From UBA1930 sp943368475 (lineage in GTDB: Bacteria > Bacteroidota > Bacteroidia > Chitinophagales > Chitinophagaceae): 64,000 nt of DNA. The DNA lies in the NCBI GenBank assembly GCA_943368475.1, contig CALRLF020000007.1, positions 32,073 to 96,072 of the forward strand. Reading direction: 5' to 3'. Numbering within the stretch: position 1 is the first letter of the stretch; each line of letters begins with the position of its first letter. This document shows positions 8,101 to 16,450 of the stretch, piece by piece. The notes under the pieces are model-generated. The model made no database searches. It saw nothing but the letters and a program-made list of their open reading frames with translations, and had not been told where the DNA came from. Both the position numbers and the translations under genes were made by a program.

Positions 8101-8925
8101 TTAAACCACTGCTTTTCTCAATTTTACCAACTTCTCTAATAAATCTTCTAATAGGTGCAATGGTAACATATTTGCACCATCACTTTTTGCAACAGCAGGG
8201 TTGGGGTGTGTTTCTATAAATAAACCATCAGCTCCTGTTGCAATGGCAGCTTTGGCAATTGTCTCAATCAATTGAGGGTTGCCACCAGTAATCCCACTCG
8301 TTTGATTGGGTTGTTGCAAGCTATGTGTAACATCCATAATAACTGGAGTGCCATGCTCTTTCATCCATGTGATATTTCTGTAATCTACTACTAAATCTTG
8401 ATAGCCAAATGTGGTGCCACGTTCGGTAAGCATAATCTTTTCGTTACCAGCTTTTCTAATTTTATCTACTGCAAACTGCATGCTTGGGCCACTTAAGAAC
8501 TGACCTTTTTTTACGTTTACAATTTTATTGGTATCGGCAGCTGCCAACAATAAATCTGTTTGACGACACAAGAATGCTGGAATTTGTAAAATATCTATGT
8601 ATTGAGCTGCAATAGCACATTCATCGTGTGCATGTACATCGCTAGTAGTTGGGAGGTTGTAGGTTGTTCCTACTTTTTTAATTAAGTCTAAACCAATATC
8701 ATCGCCCAAGCCAGTAAAAGAACTTGCACTGGTACGATTGGCTTTTCTATAACTGGCTTTAAATATGTAGGGAATTTCTAAGCGTTTACAAATGCCCGAA
8801 ACTTTATCGGCAATTTCCATTACCAGTTCTTCACTTTCTACAACACAGGGGCCAGCAATTAAAAAAAAGTTATCGGGGTTGTACGATTGTTGTTTTACTA
8901 AATCTGCTAAAAAGTTGGGTAACAT
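8101..8925 (-). CDS. kdsA: 3-deoxy-8-phosphooctulonate synthase (KDO-8-P synthase)
   Basis: KdsA condenses phosphoenolpyruvate with arabinose 5-phosphate to form KDO-8-phosphate, a precursor of the lipopolysaccharide inner core. The 274-residue protein shows LIAGPCVVES (22-31), FKASYRKANRTS, SDVHAHDE, KKGQFLSGPSM, a TERGTTFGY block and DVTHSLQQPN, all typical of the family. The cysteine in AGPC (Cys27) is the residue that marks metal-dependent KDO-8-P synthases; E. coli-type metal-independent enzymes have asparagine there, so a divalent metal requirement is inferred. It has its own promoter box (8954-8961) and is monocistronic as far as visible. Confidence 0.95.
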   Translation of the reverse strand: MLPNFLADLVKQQSYNPDNFFLIAGPCVVESEELVMEIADKVSGICKRLEIPYIFKASYRKANRTSASSFTGLGDDIGLDLIKKVGTTYNLPTTSDVHAHDECAIAAQYIDILQIPAFLCRQTDLLLAAADTNKIVNVKKGQFLSGPSMQFAVDKIRKAGNEKIMLTERGTTFGYQDLVVDYRNITWMKEHGTPVIMDVTHSLQQPNQTSGITGGNPQLIETIAKAAIATGADGLFIETHPNPAVAKSDGANMLPLHLLEDLLEKLVKLRKAVV

Positions 8926-8953
8926 ACTTTGATGAATTGTGATAAATGTGGCA

Positions 8954-8961
8954 CAAACTTA
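8954..8961 (-). promoter_or_regulatory. -7 promoter box TAAGTTTG of kdsA
   Basis: An exact TAnnTTTG match on the minus strand, 28 nt upstream of the kdsA ATG at 8925, giving a short conventional leader. No clear -33 TTTG partner is visible. Confidence 0.5.
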
Positions 8962-9035
8962 CGTTAACTTTCCTTTCTTTGTAATACTGATTGAAACGAG
9001 TGTTTGCCTGCTGTTTTAATTGTTTAATATTGTTA

Positions 9036-9115
9036 TGTAGCTGAAGTGTGTCCTTGCTAGTCAGCAGGATTCAAAACGACGCCACTACAGTTGTTTGCAT
9101 GTACTGCAGCTGGTT
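9036..9115 (+). repeat. dispersed intergenic repeat, long form (copy A)
   Basis: This copy begins TGTAGCTGAAG, contains GTCAGCAGGATT...AACGACGCCAC and ends CAGCTGGTT. It aligns over about 68 nt with the minus strand of 57175-57243, including a shared CAGCAGGATT-nn-AAACGACGC core, and with the shorter copies at 21935-21990 and 4507-4547. The gap of 242 bp between kdsA and the next gene otherwise holds only the kdsA promoter. Confidence 0.7.
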
Positions 9116-9167
9116 CCATAAGTTTTCTTCTCTAGATTAAATTAATTCAGTTATAAAAAATCGTTGT

Positions 9168-10109
9168 ATGGCTAAAGAAAAAATATTGGTAATTGGTGCT
9201 TCAGGACAAATTGGTGTTGAGTTAACTATGGCTTTGCGTAAAATTTATGGCAACAGTAATGTGATTGCAAGTGATTTAAGAGAACAAAATCCTTTGTTAG
9301 AAGGCACTGGACCTTATGTGAGTTTGGATGTAATGAATAAGGAAATGCTGCATGTGCAAGTGATTAGGCAAAATATTACACAGATTTATTTATTGGCAGC
9401 CATACTGAGTGCAACAGGGGAGAAGAACCCCAATTTAGCTTGGCATTTAAATATGCAGGGGTTATTGAATGTGTTAGATATTGCCAGAGAAGAAAAACTG
9501 AGTAAAGTGTATTGGCCAAGCAGTATTGCTGTGTTTGGGCCAACTAGCCCAAAGCAAAATTGTCCACAACAAACGATTATAGAACCTACAACTGTTTATG
9601 GCATTAGCAAATATGCAGGAGAGTTTTGGTGTAATTATTTTCATAACCGATATGGTGTAGATGTTAGAAGTATTCGTTATCCTGGATTGATTAGTTATAA
9701 AAGTGCTCCAGGTGGTGGAACAACAGATTATGCTGTTGAAATTTATTTGGAAGCATTAGAAAATAAAAAGTATCAATGCTTTTTGCAAGAGGATACTTAT
9801 TTGCCTATGATGTATATGCCTGATGCAATTAGGGCAACGATTGAATTGATGGAAGCTCCTGCTGCTAAAATTGGTATTCGACATTCGTATAATGTGGCTG
9901 GGATGAGTTTTTCACCCAAAGAAATTGCTGGTTCGATTCAGCAACATATTCCTGAATTTTCAATTTCTTATAAACCTGATTATCGACAGCAAATTGCTGA
10001 TAGTTGGCCAGGTAGTATTGATGATAGTATTGCTGCAAGTGATTGGGGTTGGAAACCTGAATTTGATTTAGAAAAAATGACAAAGGATATGTTGGAGAAT
10101 TTGAAGTGA
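9168..10109 (+). CDS. NAD-dependent epimerase/dehydratase family, L-threonine 3-dehydrogenase-like (SDR type)
   Basis: This 313-residue extended short-chain dehydrogenase has the Rossmann motif GASGQIG (9-15), a serine in WPSSIAVFG and the catalytic YGISK (Tyr-xxx-Lys) pair. The segment YPGLISYKSAPGGGTTDYAV is strongly characteristic of the UDP-galactose-epimerase-like L-threonine 3-dehydrogenases, which oxidise threonine to 2-amino-3-ketobutyrate. The usual partner, 2-amino-3-ketobutyrate CoA ligase, is not in this window. The protein is cytoplasmic. The gene is divergent from kdsA, with a 242-bp gap holding a repeat element. Confidence 0.85.
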   Translation: MAKEKILVIGASGQIGVELTMALRKIYGNSNVIASDLREQNPLLEGTGPYVSLDVMNKEMLHVQVIRQNITQIYLLAAILSATGEKNPNLAWHLNMQGLLNVLDIAREEKLSKVYWPSSIAVFGPTSPKQNCPQQTIIEPTTVYGISKYAGEFWCNYFHNRYGVDVRSIRYPGLISYKSAPGGGTTDYAVEIYLEALENKKYQCFLQEDTYLPMMYMPDAIRATIELMEAPAAKIGIRHSYNVAGMSFSPKEIAGSIQQHIPEFSISYKPDYRQQIADSWPGSIDDSIAASDWGWKPEFDLEKMTKDMLENLK

Positions 10110-10141
10110 TAAAACCACAGAGTAAAGAAGCAGAGAAGGTT

Positions 10142-10365
10142 GATTGCTGAAAGCAATATTTTTACCACGGAGGTGTAGAGTTTTGGAGAAACATAGAGAA
10201 ATTATTTACGGTAGAGAACACAATAACTTTTTTATGATTTCAGCGTTATCAGTGTTTTATGCGAGCCATAGATTGATTGCTAACGGCAATTTTATTTTAC
10301 CAAAGAGGTATAAAGTTTAGGAGGAGCACATAGAAGTTATTTACTGCAAAGAACATAAAATTTTT
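10142..10365 (+). repeat. imperfect ~90-bp direct repeat in a gene-free gap
   Basis: The 335-bp gap between the dehydrogenase and the FKBP gene contains two related units, about 10142-10233 and 10275-10365. Each begins GATTGCT, continues with a TTTTACCA(C/A) block and a GGAG/GAGG-rich run, and passes through ATAGA(A)-TTATTTAC and AGAACA to an AT-rich end. A third partial unit (CACAGAGTTCACAAAGG) starts near 10366. No ORF, promoter or terminator is convincing in this stretch. Confidence 0.55.
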
Positions 10366-10444
10366 CACAGAGTTCACAAAGGATTTATTTTGGGTCGGAA
10401 CAACGAAATCGGGCTGAATCGGATGGAATTTTTTTTTGAAAGCA

Positions 10445-11461
10445 CTACTTTGCATCTACAATCTCAATTTCGAAAACGAGAATACTGTTTGGTGGAATTT
10501 TGGGTGATCTTGTTTTGGTTGAATAACCTAATGCTGATGGAATAACTAATTTTATTTTACCACCAACTGTACATTGCGGTACACCAATTTGCCAACCTTT
10601 AATTAATCGGCTTAAAGGAAATTTGACTGGTTTATATTTTGTTTGATCGAATACAGCTGTTTCGTTGTTAAATAAGTAGCCTTTATAATAAACTTCAACA
10701 GTATCTTTTACAGAAATTGCCTTGCCATTTCCTTGTTTTAAGATAGAATAGTAAATGCCTTCTAGTTCATGTACAGCATCAGTTTCTCTTTTTGTAATGG
10801 CTTGCTGTATAATACTTTGCTCTAATTTAAATTGTGCTACACTATCAACATGTGACAACAAATTAATTGTAGGATTGGCAGAGGGTGCTGTTAATAAATT
10901 GCTCCAGCTACCATTGTTTCTTTGAGCCAACAAGTTGGTAAAAGTAGTAGATGATTGATTATTCGTTTGTATAGTTTTCACAGTATTGACGTAACCCCAT
11001 TGTCCATTTATTTTACAGCTGCCAATCAGTTTCCATTTTTGTAATTCAGGTAAAAATATATAGCCAGAATAAATAGTAAAATTTTCAGCAGAATCCCTTG
11101 CTGTTTGAATAAGTAGCTGATAATTGGTGTTTGCTTGCCAATTGTATTTTAAACTTAGCTGACTTTTTTTATTTTCAGTAACCTCAATTCCATTTGCAAC
11201 AATAACTGCATTGGAAGGGAACTGCATAACAACGTTAGACTGTTTTTTATTTTTACTCAGTAATAATTTAACTATTGAATTACCAATACCAGCTTGTATT
11301 TTTTTAACTTCGGTAAACTGTACATTCAGTTGTGTGTAAACGCCTGTTGCTTTAACTGTGTCTGCAATATTGTATTCAATACTTGAATCTTTAGTTGCAG
11401 TGTCAGCAAAACAAATTGTATGTACAAGAATACTAAGAATGAATAAGCTAAATTTTTTCAT
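10445..11461 (-). CDS. exported FKBP-type peptidyl-prolyl cis-trans isomerase
   Basis: This 338-residue protein has a signal peptide (about 1-19) and a C-terminal FKBP domain (about 250-338) recognisable from VEVYYKGYLFN, the RLIKGWQIGV helix, and the GYSTKTRSPKIPPNSILVFE block. The preceding 230 residues are mostly beta/helical with no family I can name. It probably assists folding in the periplasm or at the outer membrane. It begins 39 bp downstream of the cystathionine beta-synthase gene on the same strand, so the two are likely co-transcribed, although their functions look unrelated. Confidence 0.88.
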   Translation of the reverse strand: MKKFSLFILSILVHTICFADTATKDSSIEYNIADTVKATGVYTQLNVQFTEVKKIQAGIGNSIVKLLLSKNKKQSNVVMQFPSNAVIVANGIEVTENKKSQLSLKYNWQANTNYQLLIQTARDSAENFTIYSGYIFLPELQKWKLIGSCKINGQWGYVNTVKTIQTNNQSSTTFTNLLAQRNNGSWSNLLTAPSANPTINLLSHVDSVAQFKLEQSIIQQAITKRETDAVHELEGIYYSILKQGNGKAISVKDTVEVYYKGYLFNNETAVFDQTKYKPVKFPLSRLIKGWQIGVPQCTVGGKIKLVIPSALGYSTKTRSPKIPPNSILVFEIEIVDAK

Positions 11462-11500
11462 TGCAGTGTTGCTTTTTGTACAAATATGTAGTTGATGAAA

Positions 11501-12859
11501 CTATTTTGTTAAGCTTTGAATTACATCGTACTTGGTAACAATATGAAATGCTCCAGTTTCGTCTTTTGCTAAAACGGCTCCATTTTCTTTGGTAATTAAG
11601 GTACTCAATTTTTCTACAGGTGTATTAAATGCTACAACAGGAAAAGCATGCTCCATCACACTTTCAACAGTTGCATGCTTAATTTCAGCGTTGTTGAAAA
11701 TCTTTAAGAATAGTCCAGTTTCACTAATACTTCCTTTCACTTCATTGTTTTCAAAAACAGGTATATGTTCAATATCGTATTTCTTCATTAGTTCAACTGC
11801 TTCTGAAACTGTTTGCTGTGGTTGTATGGTTACTAGTTTTTGTCCAATACGCCCACTCACCATGTCTTTAAATGTTTTTACATCTAAGAAACCACGTTCC
11901 ATCATCCATTGGTCGTTGTAAATTTTACCAACATAACGGCTACCATGATCGTGAAAAACACAAACCACTACATCATCTTTTGTAAGGCTATCTTTCAATT
12001 GCATTAGGCCTTGCAAACAGCTGCCAGCACTGTATCCACAAAATAAACCTTCTTCTTTGGCAATTCTTCTGGCCATCACTGCTCCATCTTTATCAGTTAC
12101 TTGTTCAAAATGGTCAATTACGCTCATATCGTAATTTTCTGGAATAAAATCTTCTCCAAAACCTTCACTAATATATGGGTGAACAAAACTCATGTCTACC
12201 TCACCAGTTTTAAAATAGTTGGTGAGTAAACTACCGTATACATCGATTGCCCAAATTTTAATATTGGGATTTTTTTCTTTTAAATATTTGGCTGTACCTG
12301 TAATTGTTCCTCCAGTTCCTGCAGTACAAACAAAGTGAGTGATTTTACCATCCGTTTGTTCCCAAATTTCTGGACCTGTACTTTCATAATGTGCCAAACG
12401 ATTGGCTAAATTATCGTACTGATTCATGTGGTAACTATTGGGCACTTCTTTTGCCAAACGTTTAGCCACACTGTAATAACTCATGGGGTCTTCTGGTAAA
12501 ACATTTGTAGGGCAAACAATTACTTCGGCACCTACTGCCTTTAAAATATCGGCTTTTTCTTTACTTTGTTTTTCGGTAGTTACAAAAATACATTTGTAGC
12601 CTTTTACTACTGCTGCCAATGCTAATCCCATACCAGTATTGCCACTCGTTCCTTCAATAATGGTTCCACCAGGTTTTAGTTTTCCTGTTGCTTCGGCAAC
12701 TTCTACCATTTTTAATGCCATTCTATCTTTAATAGAGTTACCAGGGTTGAAGTAATCAACCTTTGCCAAAACCATACAGGGCAAGTCTTTAGTAATTTTA
12801 TTGAGCTTAATTAATGGCGTATTACCAATGGTTTCAAGTATATTATTTTTAATGTTCAT
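11501..12859 (-). CDS. cystathionine beta-synthase (PLP domain plus CBS pair)
   Basis: This 452-residue fold-type II PLP enzyme condenses serine (or O-acetylserine) with homocysteine or sulfide. The PLP lysine is in NPGNSIKDR (Lys43 from this start), the substrate loop is EGTSGNTGMG, and the phosphate-binding loop is TAGTGGTITG. Two CBS repeats follow the catalytic core (roughly 325-452), the architecture of cystathionine beta-synthase rather than of plain cysteine synthase; they may bind an adenosyl ligand. An in-frame TTG at 12877 could extend the frame, but it lies inside the promoter box TACATTTG (12875-12882), so I take ATG 12859. The FKBP gene follows. Confidence 0.92.
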   Translation of the reverse strand: MNIKNNILETIGNTPLIKLNKITKDLPCMVLAKVDYFNPGNSIKDRMALKMVEVAEATGKLKPGGTIIEGTSGNTGMGLALAAVVKGYKCIFVTTEKQSKEKADILKAVGAEVIVCPTNVLPEDPMSYYSVAKRLAKEVPNSYHMNQYDNLANRLAHYESTGPEIWEQTDGKITHFVCTAGTGGTITGTAKYLKEKNPNIKIWAIDVYGSLLTNYFKTGEVDMSFVHPYISEGFGEDFIPENYDMSVIDHFEQVTDKDGAVMARRIAKEEGLFCGYSAGSCLQGLMQLKDSLTKDDVVVCVFHDHGSRYVGKIYNDQWMMERGFLDVKTFKDMVSGRIGQKLVTIQPQQTVSEAVELMKKYDIEHIPVFENNEVKGSISETGLFLKIFNNAEIKHATVESVMEHAFPVVAFNTPVEKLSTLITKENGAVLAKDETGAFHIVTKYDVIQSLTK

Positions 12860-12874
12860 TATTAATTTTTGTTG

Positions 12875-12882
12875 CAAATGTA
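12875..12882 (-). promoter_or_regulatory. -7 promoter box TACATTTG of the cystathionine beta-synthase gene
   Basis: An exact TAnnTTTG match on the minus strand ending 15 nt before the ATG at 12859. It fixes the start codon because the alternative TTG overlaps the box. Confidence 0.5.
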
Positions 12883-12988
12883 AGTGTTTGTATTTAAGCT
12901 AACGACTGATAGTATTTTGTTCTTAAATCAATTATTATTCCTTCTTTGTTGATTAAATATTATTCTAAGAGCATTTCAAAATCTACAT

Positions 12989-12996
12989 TACTTTCG
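12989..12996 (+). promoter_or_regulatory. -7-like promoter box TACTTTCG of the exonuclease gene
   Basis: A variant of TAnnTTTG with C at position 7, 18 nt upstream of the ATG at 13015. The same TACTTTCGCC string precedes truB. It excludes the longer reading frame that would start at 12946. Confidence 0.4.
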
Positions 12997-13014
12997 CCGT
13001 TACAAAATATAAGT

Positions 13015-13785
13015 ATGCATTTACAGCTTGAGCGTCCATTAGCATTTATCGATTTAGAAACTACAGGTATCAATATTAGTACAGATAGAATTGTAGAAGT
13101 TGCCATTGTAAAAATTATGCCCGATGGAACGAAGCAAGTAAAACGTAAGTTGATTAATCCTCAAATGCCCATTCCACAAGGAGCTTCAGATATTCATGGA
13201 ATTAGTGATGAAATGGTTAAAGATGCACCAACTTTTAAACAAGTAGCAAATGAATTAAAGCAGTTTTTAGAAGGCTGTGATATTGGTGGTTACAATAGTA
13301 ACCGTTTTGATATGCCCATGTTAATTGAAGAGTTTTTAAGAATTGATATTAATTATAGTATAGAGGGCAAAAAGTTTGTTGATGTACAAAAAGTGTTTCA
13401 TCAAATGGAACAAAGAACCTTGAGTGCTGCTTATAAATTCTATTGCAATAAAACCTTAGAAGGGGCTCATGGTGCAGAAGCAGATGCAACTGCAACTTGG
13501 GAGGTCTTAGAAGCTCAAGTGCAGCGTTATCCTCAAATTGGAACTACCGTAGAAAGTATTGTAAAGTTTACTGGGGAAGACGATTTGGTAGACTTTGCCC
13601 GAAGGTTTATTAAAGTAAATGGGGTAGAGGTTTTTAATTTTGGTAAACATAAAGGCAAGCCTGTGACACAAGTATTGAAGGAAGAACCACAATATTATGA
13701 TTGGATGATGAAAGGTGATTTTGCTATGAACACTAAACAAAAGTTCACAGAAATTTTAAACCGAACTTTGTTAAAAAAGCCCTAA
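13015..13785 (+). CDS. DnaQ-like 3'-5' exonuclease with ExoX-type C-terminal domain
   Basis: This 256-residue protein is a DEDDh exonuclease: FIDLETTG (exo I) near residue 11, the NSNRFDMPML segment (exo II) and HGAEADATAT (exo III with the catalytic histidine). After about residue 180 there is a short domain with NFGKHKGKPV and YYDWMMKGDF, which resembles the C-terminal domain of exodeoxyribonuclease X-like proteins. It could trim DNA during repair, or act as an epsilon-like proofreading subunit. The start at 13015 is chosen because the -7 box at 12989-12996 lies inside the longer frame. Confidence 0.87.
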   Translation: MHLQLERPLAFIDLETTGINISTDRIVEVAIVKIMPDGTKQVKRKLINPQMPIPQGASDIHGISDEMVKDAPTFKQVANELKQFLEGCDIGGYNSNRFDMPMLIEEFLRIDINYSIEGKKFVDVQKVFHQMEQRTLSAAYKFYCNKTLEGAHGAEADATATWEVLEAQVQRYPQIGTTVESIVKFTGEDDLVDFARRFIKVNGVEVFNFGKHKGKPVTQVLKEEPQYYDWMMKGDFAMNTKQKFTEILNRTLLKKP

Positions 13786-13873
13786 CAACGTTTATTTTGC
13801 AACGGTAACTGTTAAGTAGTTATTATTATAACGTTATTCGTTATTTTAGAGCCCTAAATACCCCCTGTAGTCA

Positions 13874-14605
13874 TTGGAAAAGATTGTAATAATACCTACT
13901 TATAATGAAAAGGAAAATATTGCTAATATTCTCTCAGCTATATTTTTATTGAATCAAGATTTTCATGTTTTGGTAATAGATGATGGTAGTCCTGACGGAA
14001 CAGCACAAATTGTAAAAGACTTATTCAGCCAATATCCTAACCAACTTTTTTTAGAGCAACGAAAAGGCAAACTTGGTTTAGGAACAGCCTATATACATGG
14101 TTTTAAATGGTGCATAGCAAAAGAGTATGATTATATTTTTGAAATGGATGCCGATTTTTCTCACAATCCAAATGATTTAATCAGGTTATACAATGCTTGT
14201 AAAAATGAAGGTGGTGATGTAGCAGTTGGAAGTAGGTATGTGCCAGGTGGTAAAATAGAAAATTGGCCTATCGATCGTCATATTTATTCTAGGGGTGGAG
14301 CTATTTATACAAAAATGATCACTTGGATTCCTGTAAACGACCCCACAGCAGGATTTGTTTGTTATACTAGAAAAGTATTGGAAGCGATTAATTTAGATGC
14401 TATTCGTTTTGTGGGTTATGCTTTTCAAATTGAAATGAAATTTGCCACATGGAAATTAGGCTTCAAAATCAAAGAAGTGCCTATTACTTTTATTGATAGG
14501 CAAGCAGGAGCAAGCAAAATGAGCAAAGGCATAATAAAAGAAGGCGTTTTGGGTGTTCTTAAAATTCAATGGCAAAGCTTCTTTAAAAATACCTACAAAA
14601 AATAA
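13874..14605 (+). CDS. polyprenol-phosphate mannosyltransferase-like GT2 glycosyltransferase
   Basis: This 243-residue GT2-A protein starts VIIPTYNEKENI, has the nucleotide-binding VIDDGSPDGT and the metal-binding EMDADFSHNP, and continues with the GSRYVPGG and QIEMKF elements typical of dolichyl/polyprenyl-phosphate mannose synthases. There is no C-terminal membrane pair, so it is the short soluble form. It would transfer a sugar from a nucleotide donor to a lipid phosphate, supplying membrane glycosyltransferases such as GT39 enzymes; a GT39-like protein is encoded at 50.6 kb. The start must be TTG at 13874: an in-frame stop lies at 13868 and no ATG precedes the first motif. Confidence 0.88.
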   Translation: MEKIVIIPTYNEKENIANILSAIFLLNQDFHVLVIDDGSPDGTAQIVKDLFSQYPNQLFLEQRKGKLGLGTAYIHGFKWCIAKEYDYIFEMDADFSHNPNDLIRLYNACKNEGGDVAVGSRYVPGGKIENWPIDRHIYSRGGAIYTKMITWIPVNDPTAGFVCYTRKVLEAINLDAIRFVGYAFQIEMKFATWKLGFKIKEVPITFIDRQAGASKMSKGIIKEGVLGVLKIQWQSFFKNTYKK

Positions 14606-14636
14606 CTCTAGTAGTTAAACAATTATCTTCACCTTA

Positions 14637-15509
14637 ATGAAAGCTGCATTAATTAAACTGCATATTGCAGTTTTTCTTTGGGGATTTACTGGTGTATTGG
14701 GTAAAACGATTCAACTAAATGAAGGTTTATTAGTTTGGTATCGATTGCTAATAACTGTTTTTTCTTTATTAGCGTTAATGCTCTTTAAAAAAGAAGTACA
14801 AAAAGTTTCATTCAAACAAATAATTAAACTTTTTGCTATTGGTGCAATTGTAGCATTGCATTGGGTATTTTTTTATGGAAGTATAAAGTATGCAAACGTT
14901 TCAATTGCATTGATTTGTTTATCATCTGCTGGGGTTTTAACAGCTTTGCTAGAGCCTCTTTTATTAAGAAAAAAAATGGTTATTTATGAAGTGTTACTTG
15001 GGTTAATTGCTATTGTGGGCATTTACCTCATTTTTCATTTCGATACTCAATTTCGAACAGGAATTATTCTTGGAGTTTTAGCTGCTTTGTTCAGTGTAAT
15101 ATTTTCTATTCTTAACAAAAAAACTGTAGCCAATATTGCTCCTAAAACGATGATGCTGTACGAACTTGGTGGTGGTTTTTTAGTACTCAGTTGTATAATG
15201 CCATTGTATTTGAATTGGTTTCCTGTATCAAGTTTATTACCATCTATATCCGATTGGTTGTGGCTGATTTTATTAAGTTGGATTTGTACTATTTGGGCAA
15301 TGGATTTGTCGCTGCAGGCACTCAAAAAAATATCAGCATTTACACAAAATCTTACACTTAATTTAGAACCTGTTTATGGAATTATTTTAGCATTTGTTGT
15401 GTATAAAGAAAATAAAGATTTAAGCAACACTTTTTACATTGGGTTTGCCCTGATTTTTATTGCTGTAATTATACAAATGCTCAGGATTGTGAAATTTAAA
15501 AAGCTTTAA
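14637..15509 (+). CDS. EamA/DMT family transporter
   Basis: This 290-residue integral membrane protein has about ten hydrophobic segments in two repeated halves, the EamA (drug/metabolite transporter) fold. The substrate is unknown; relatives export amino acids or metabolites. It follows the GT2 gene after 31 bp. A weak TATCTTCA box (14624-14631) lies 5 nt before the ATG. Its last four bases overlap the convergent PAS protein gene. Confidence 0.88.
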   Translation: MKAALIKLHIAVFLWGFTGVLGKTIQLNEGLLVWYRLLITVFSLLALMLFKKEVQKVSFKQIIKLFAIGAIVALHWVFFYGSIKYANVSIALICLSSAGVLTALLEPLLLRKKMVIYEVLLGLIAIVGIYLIFHFDTQFRTGIILGVLAALFSVIFSILNKKTVANIAPKTMMLYELGGGFLVLSCIMPLYLNWFPVSSLLPSISDWLWLILLSWICTIWAMDLSLQALKKISAFTQNLTLNLEPVYGIILAFVVYKENKDLSNTFYIGFALIFIAVIIQMLRIVKFKKL

Positions 15510-16408
15510 TTATCGCTATCAGTTGGTTTTGTATGCTGTACAATTTCTTTAATGTAATTGTCTAATTCCTCTGATGACTCTTTTAGTTTTTCTAAAATTT
15601 CTTTGGTGTGTTCATCCACTAGATTTAAGTCAATTAGTTCAAACAATCCTAAAATATTAGCAACAGGTTTTCTCAGTTGATGTGATTGAATCCAAGCAAT
15701 TTTTTTCAATTGATTATTTTGTAAACGAATGGCTTGTTCAATTTCTTTTCGTTTAGTAATATCGGTAATGTTCATTGATACCCCCACAATTGAATTATAT
15801 TCATCTAATACTGGGTGTAATTCTATAAACAACCACAATACCTGCAGTGTTGCTGTACTTTTAAACAATCTGTAGTTTTCAACAAATTGTATTTTTTTTC
15901 CTTTTAAAGCAATATTAAATGCATTTAAGAAGCTGGGTTTTGCTACTTCATTAATATAGGTATAGATGTTTTCACCTTCTGATAATGGTATTGCTGTAGC
16001 TATTCTTTGAACAAAGGTTTCGGCCGATTTGTTAAAAGCTATAATTTGCTGATTGGTACCTATCAAAACATTTATGTCACTACTACTTTTAAAGAAAGCA
16101 GTTAACTTTTGGTTACTCTCTTTTAAAGCCTTGGTTCTGCTTTCAATCAGCTTATTCAATCTGTCTTTTGATGCATTGAATTTTGTTTTCTGAATTCCAA
16201 TTAACCAAAAAATAATACCAAACAAAACTGGCAGTAATAAGATAAAATAGTGTAAAGGAAAATGCTGATGTAAGTAAATAATATTTGAACTGCTTAAGCT
16301 TAGATTATAAGAAGTTAAACTAACTAGATAGGCTATCGTAAGAAAACTAAAGCCAATTACTAAGCCCAATAGCGTATATAGTTTTTCAATTTTTCTCAAG
16401 GCTTTCAA
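15506..16408 (-). CDS. membrane PAS-HisKA protein lacking the kinase ATPase domain
   Basis: This 300-residue protein has two transmembrane helices (about 11-31 and 53-71), a coiled linker, a PAS domain (about 100-225) and the histidine-phosphotransfer helix with IQSHQLRKPVANILGLF, where His243 is the expected phospho-acceptor. It ends some 55 residues later, without the N, G1 and G2 boxes of HATPase_c. Downstream sequence belongs to the convergent EamA gene, so there is no ATPase remnant to suggest a recent frameshift. It may be a sensor that dimerises with, or is phosphorylated by, another kinase, or a phosphatase-only protein. The regulator partner is not adjacent. Confidence 0.8.
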   Translation of the reverse strand: MKALRKIEKLYTLLGLVIGFSFLTIAYLVSLTSYNLSLSSSNIIYLHQHFPLHYFILLLPVLFGIIFWLIGIQKTKFNASKDRLNKLIESRTKALKESNQKLTAFFKSSSDINVLIGTNQQIIAFNKSAETFVQRIATAIPLSEGENIYTYINEVAKPSFLNAFNIALKGKKIQFVENYRLFKSTATLQVLWLFIELHPVLDEYNSIVGVSMNITDITKRKEIEQAIRLQNNQLKKIAWIQSHQLRKPVANILGLFELIDLNLVDEHTKEILEKLKESSEELDNYIKEIVQHTKPTDSDN

Positions 16409-16450
16409 TTAATACAGGTGAAGTTATTAATTAAAAACCAATTCAAAATT

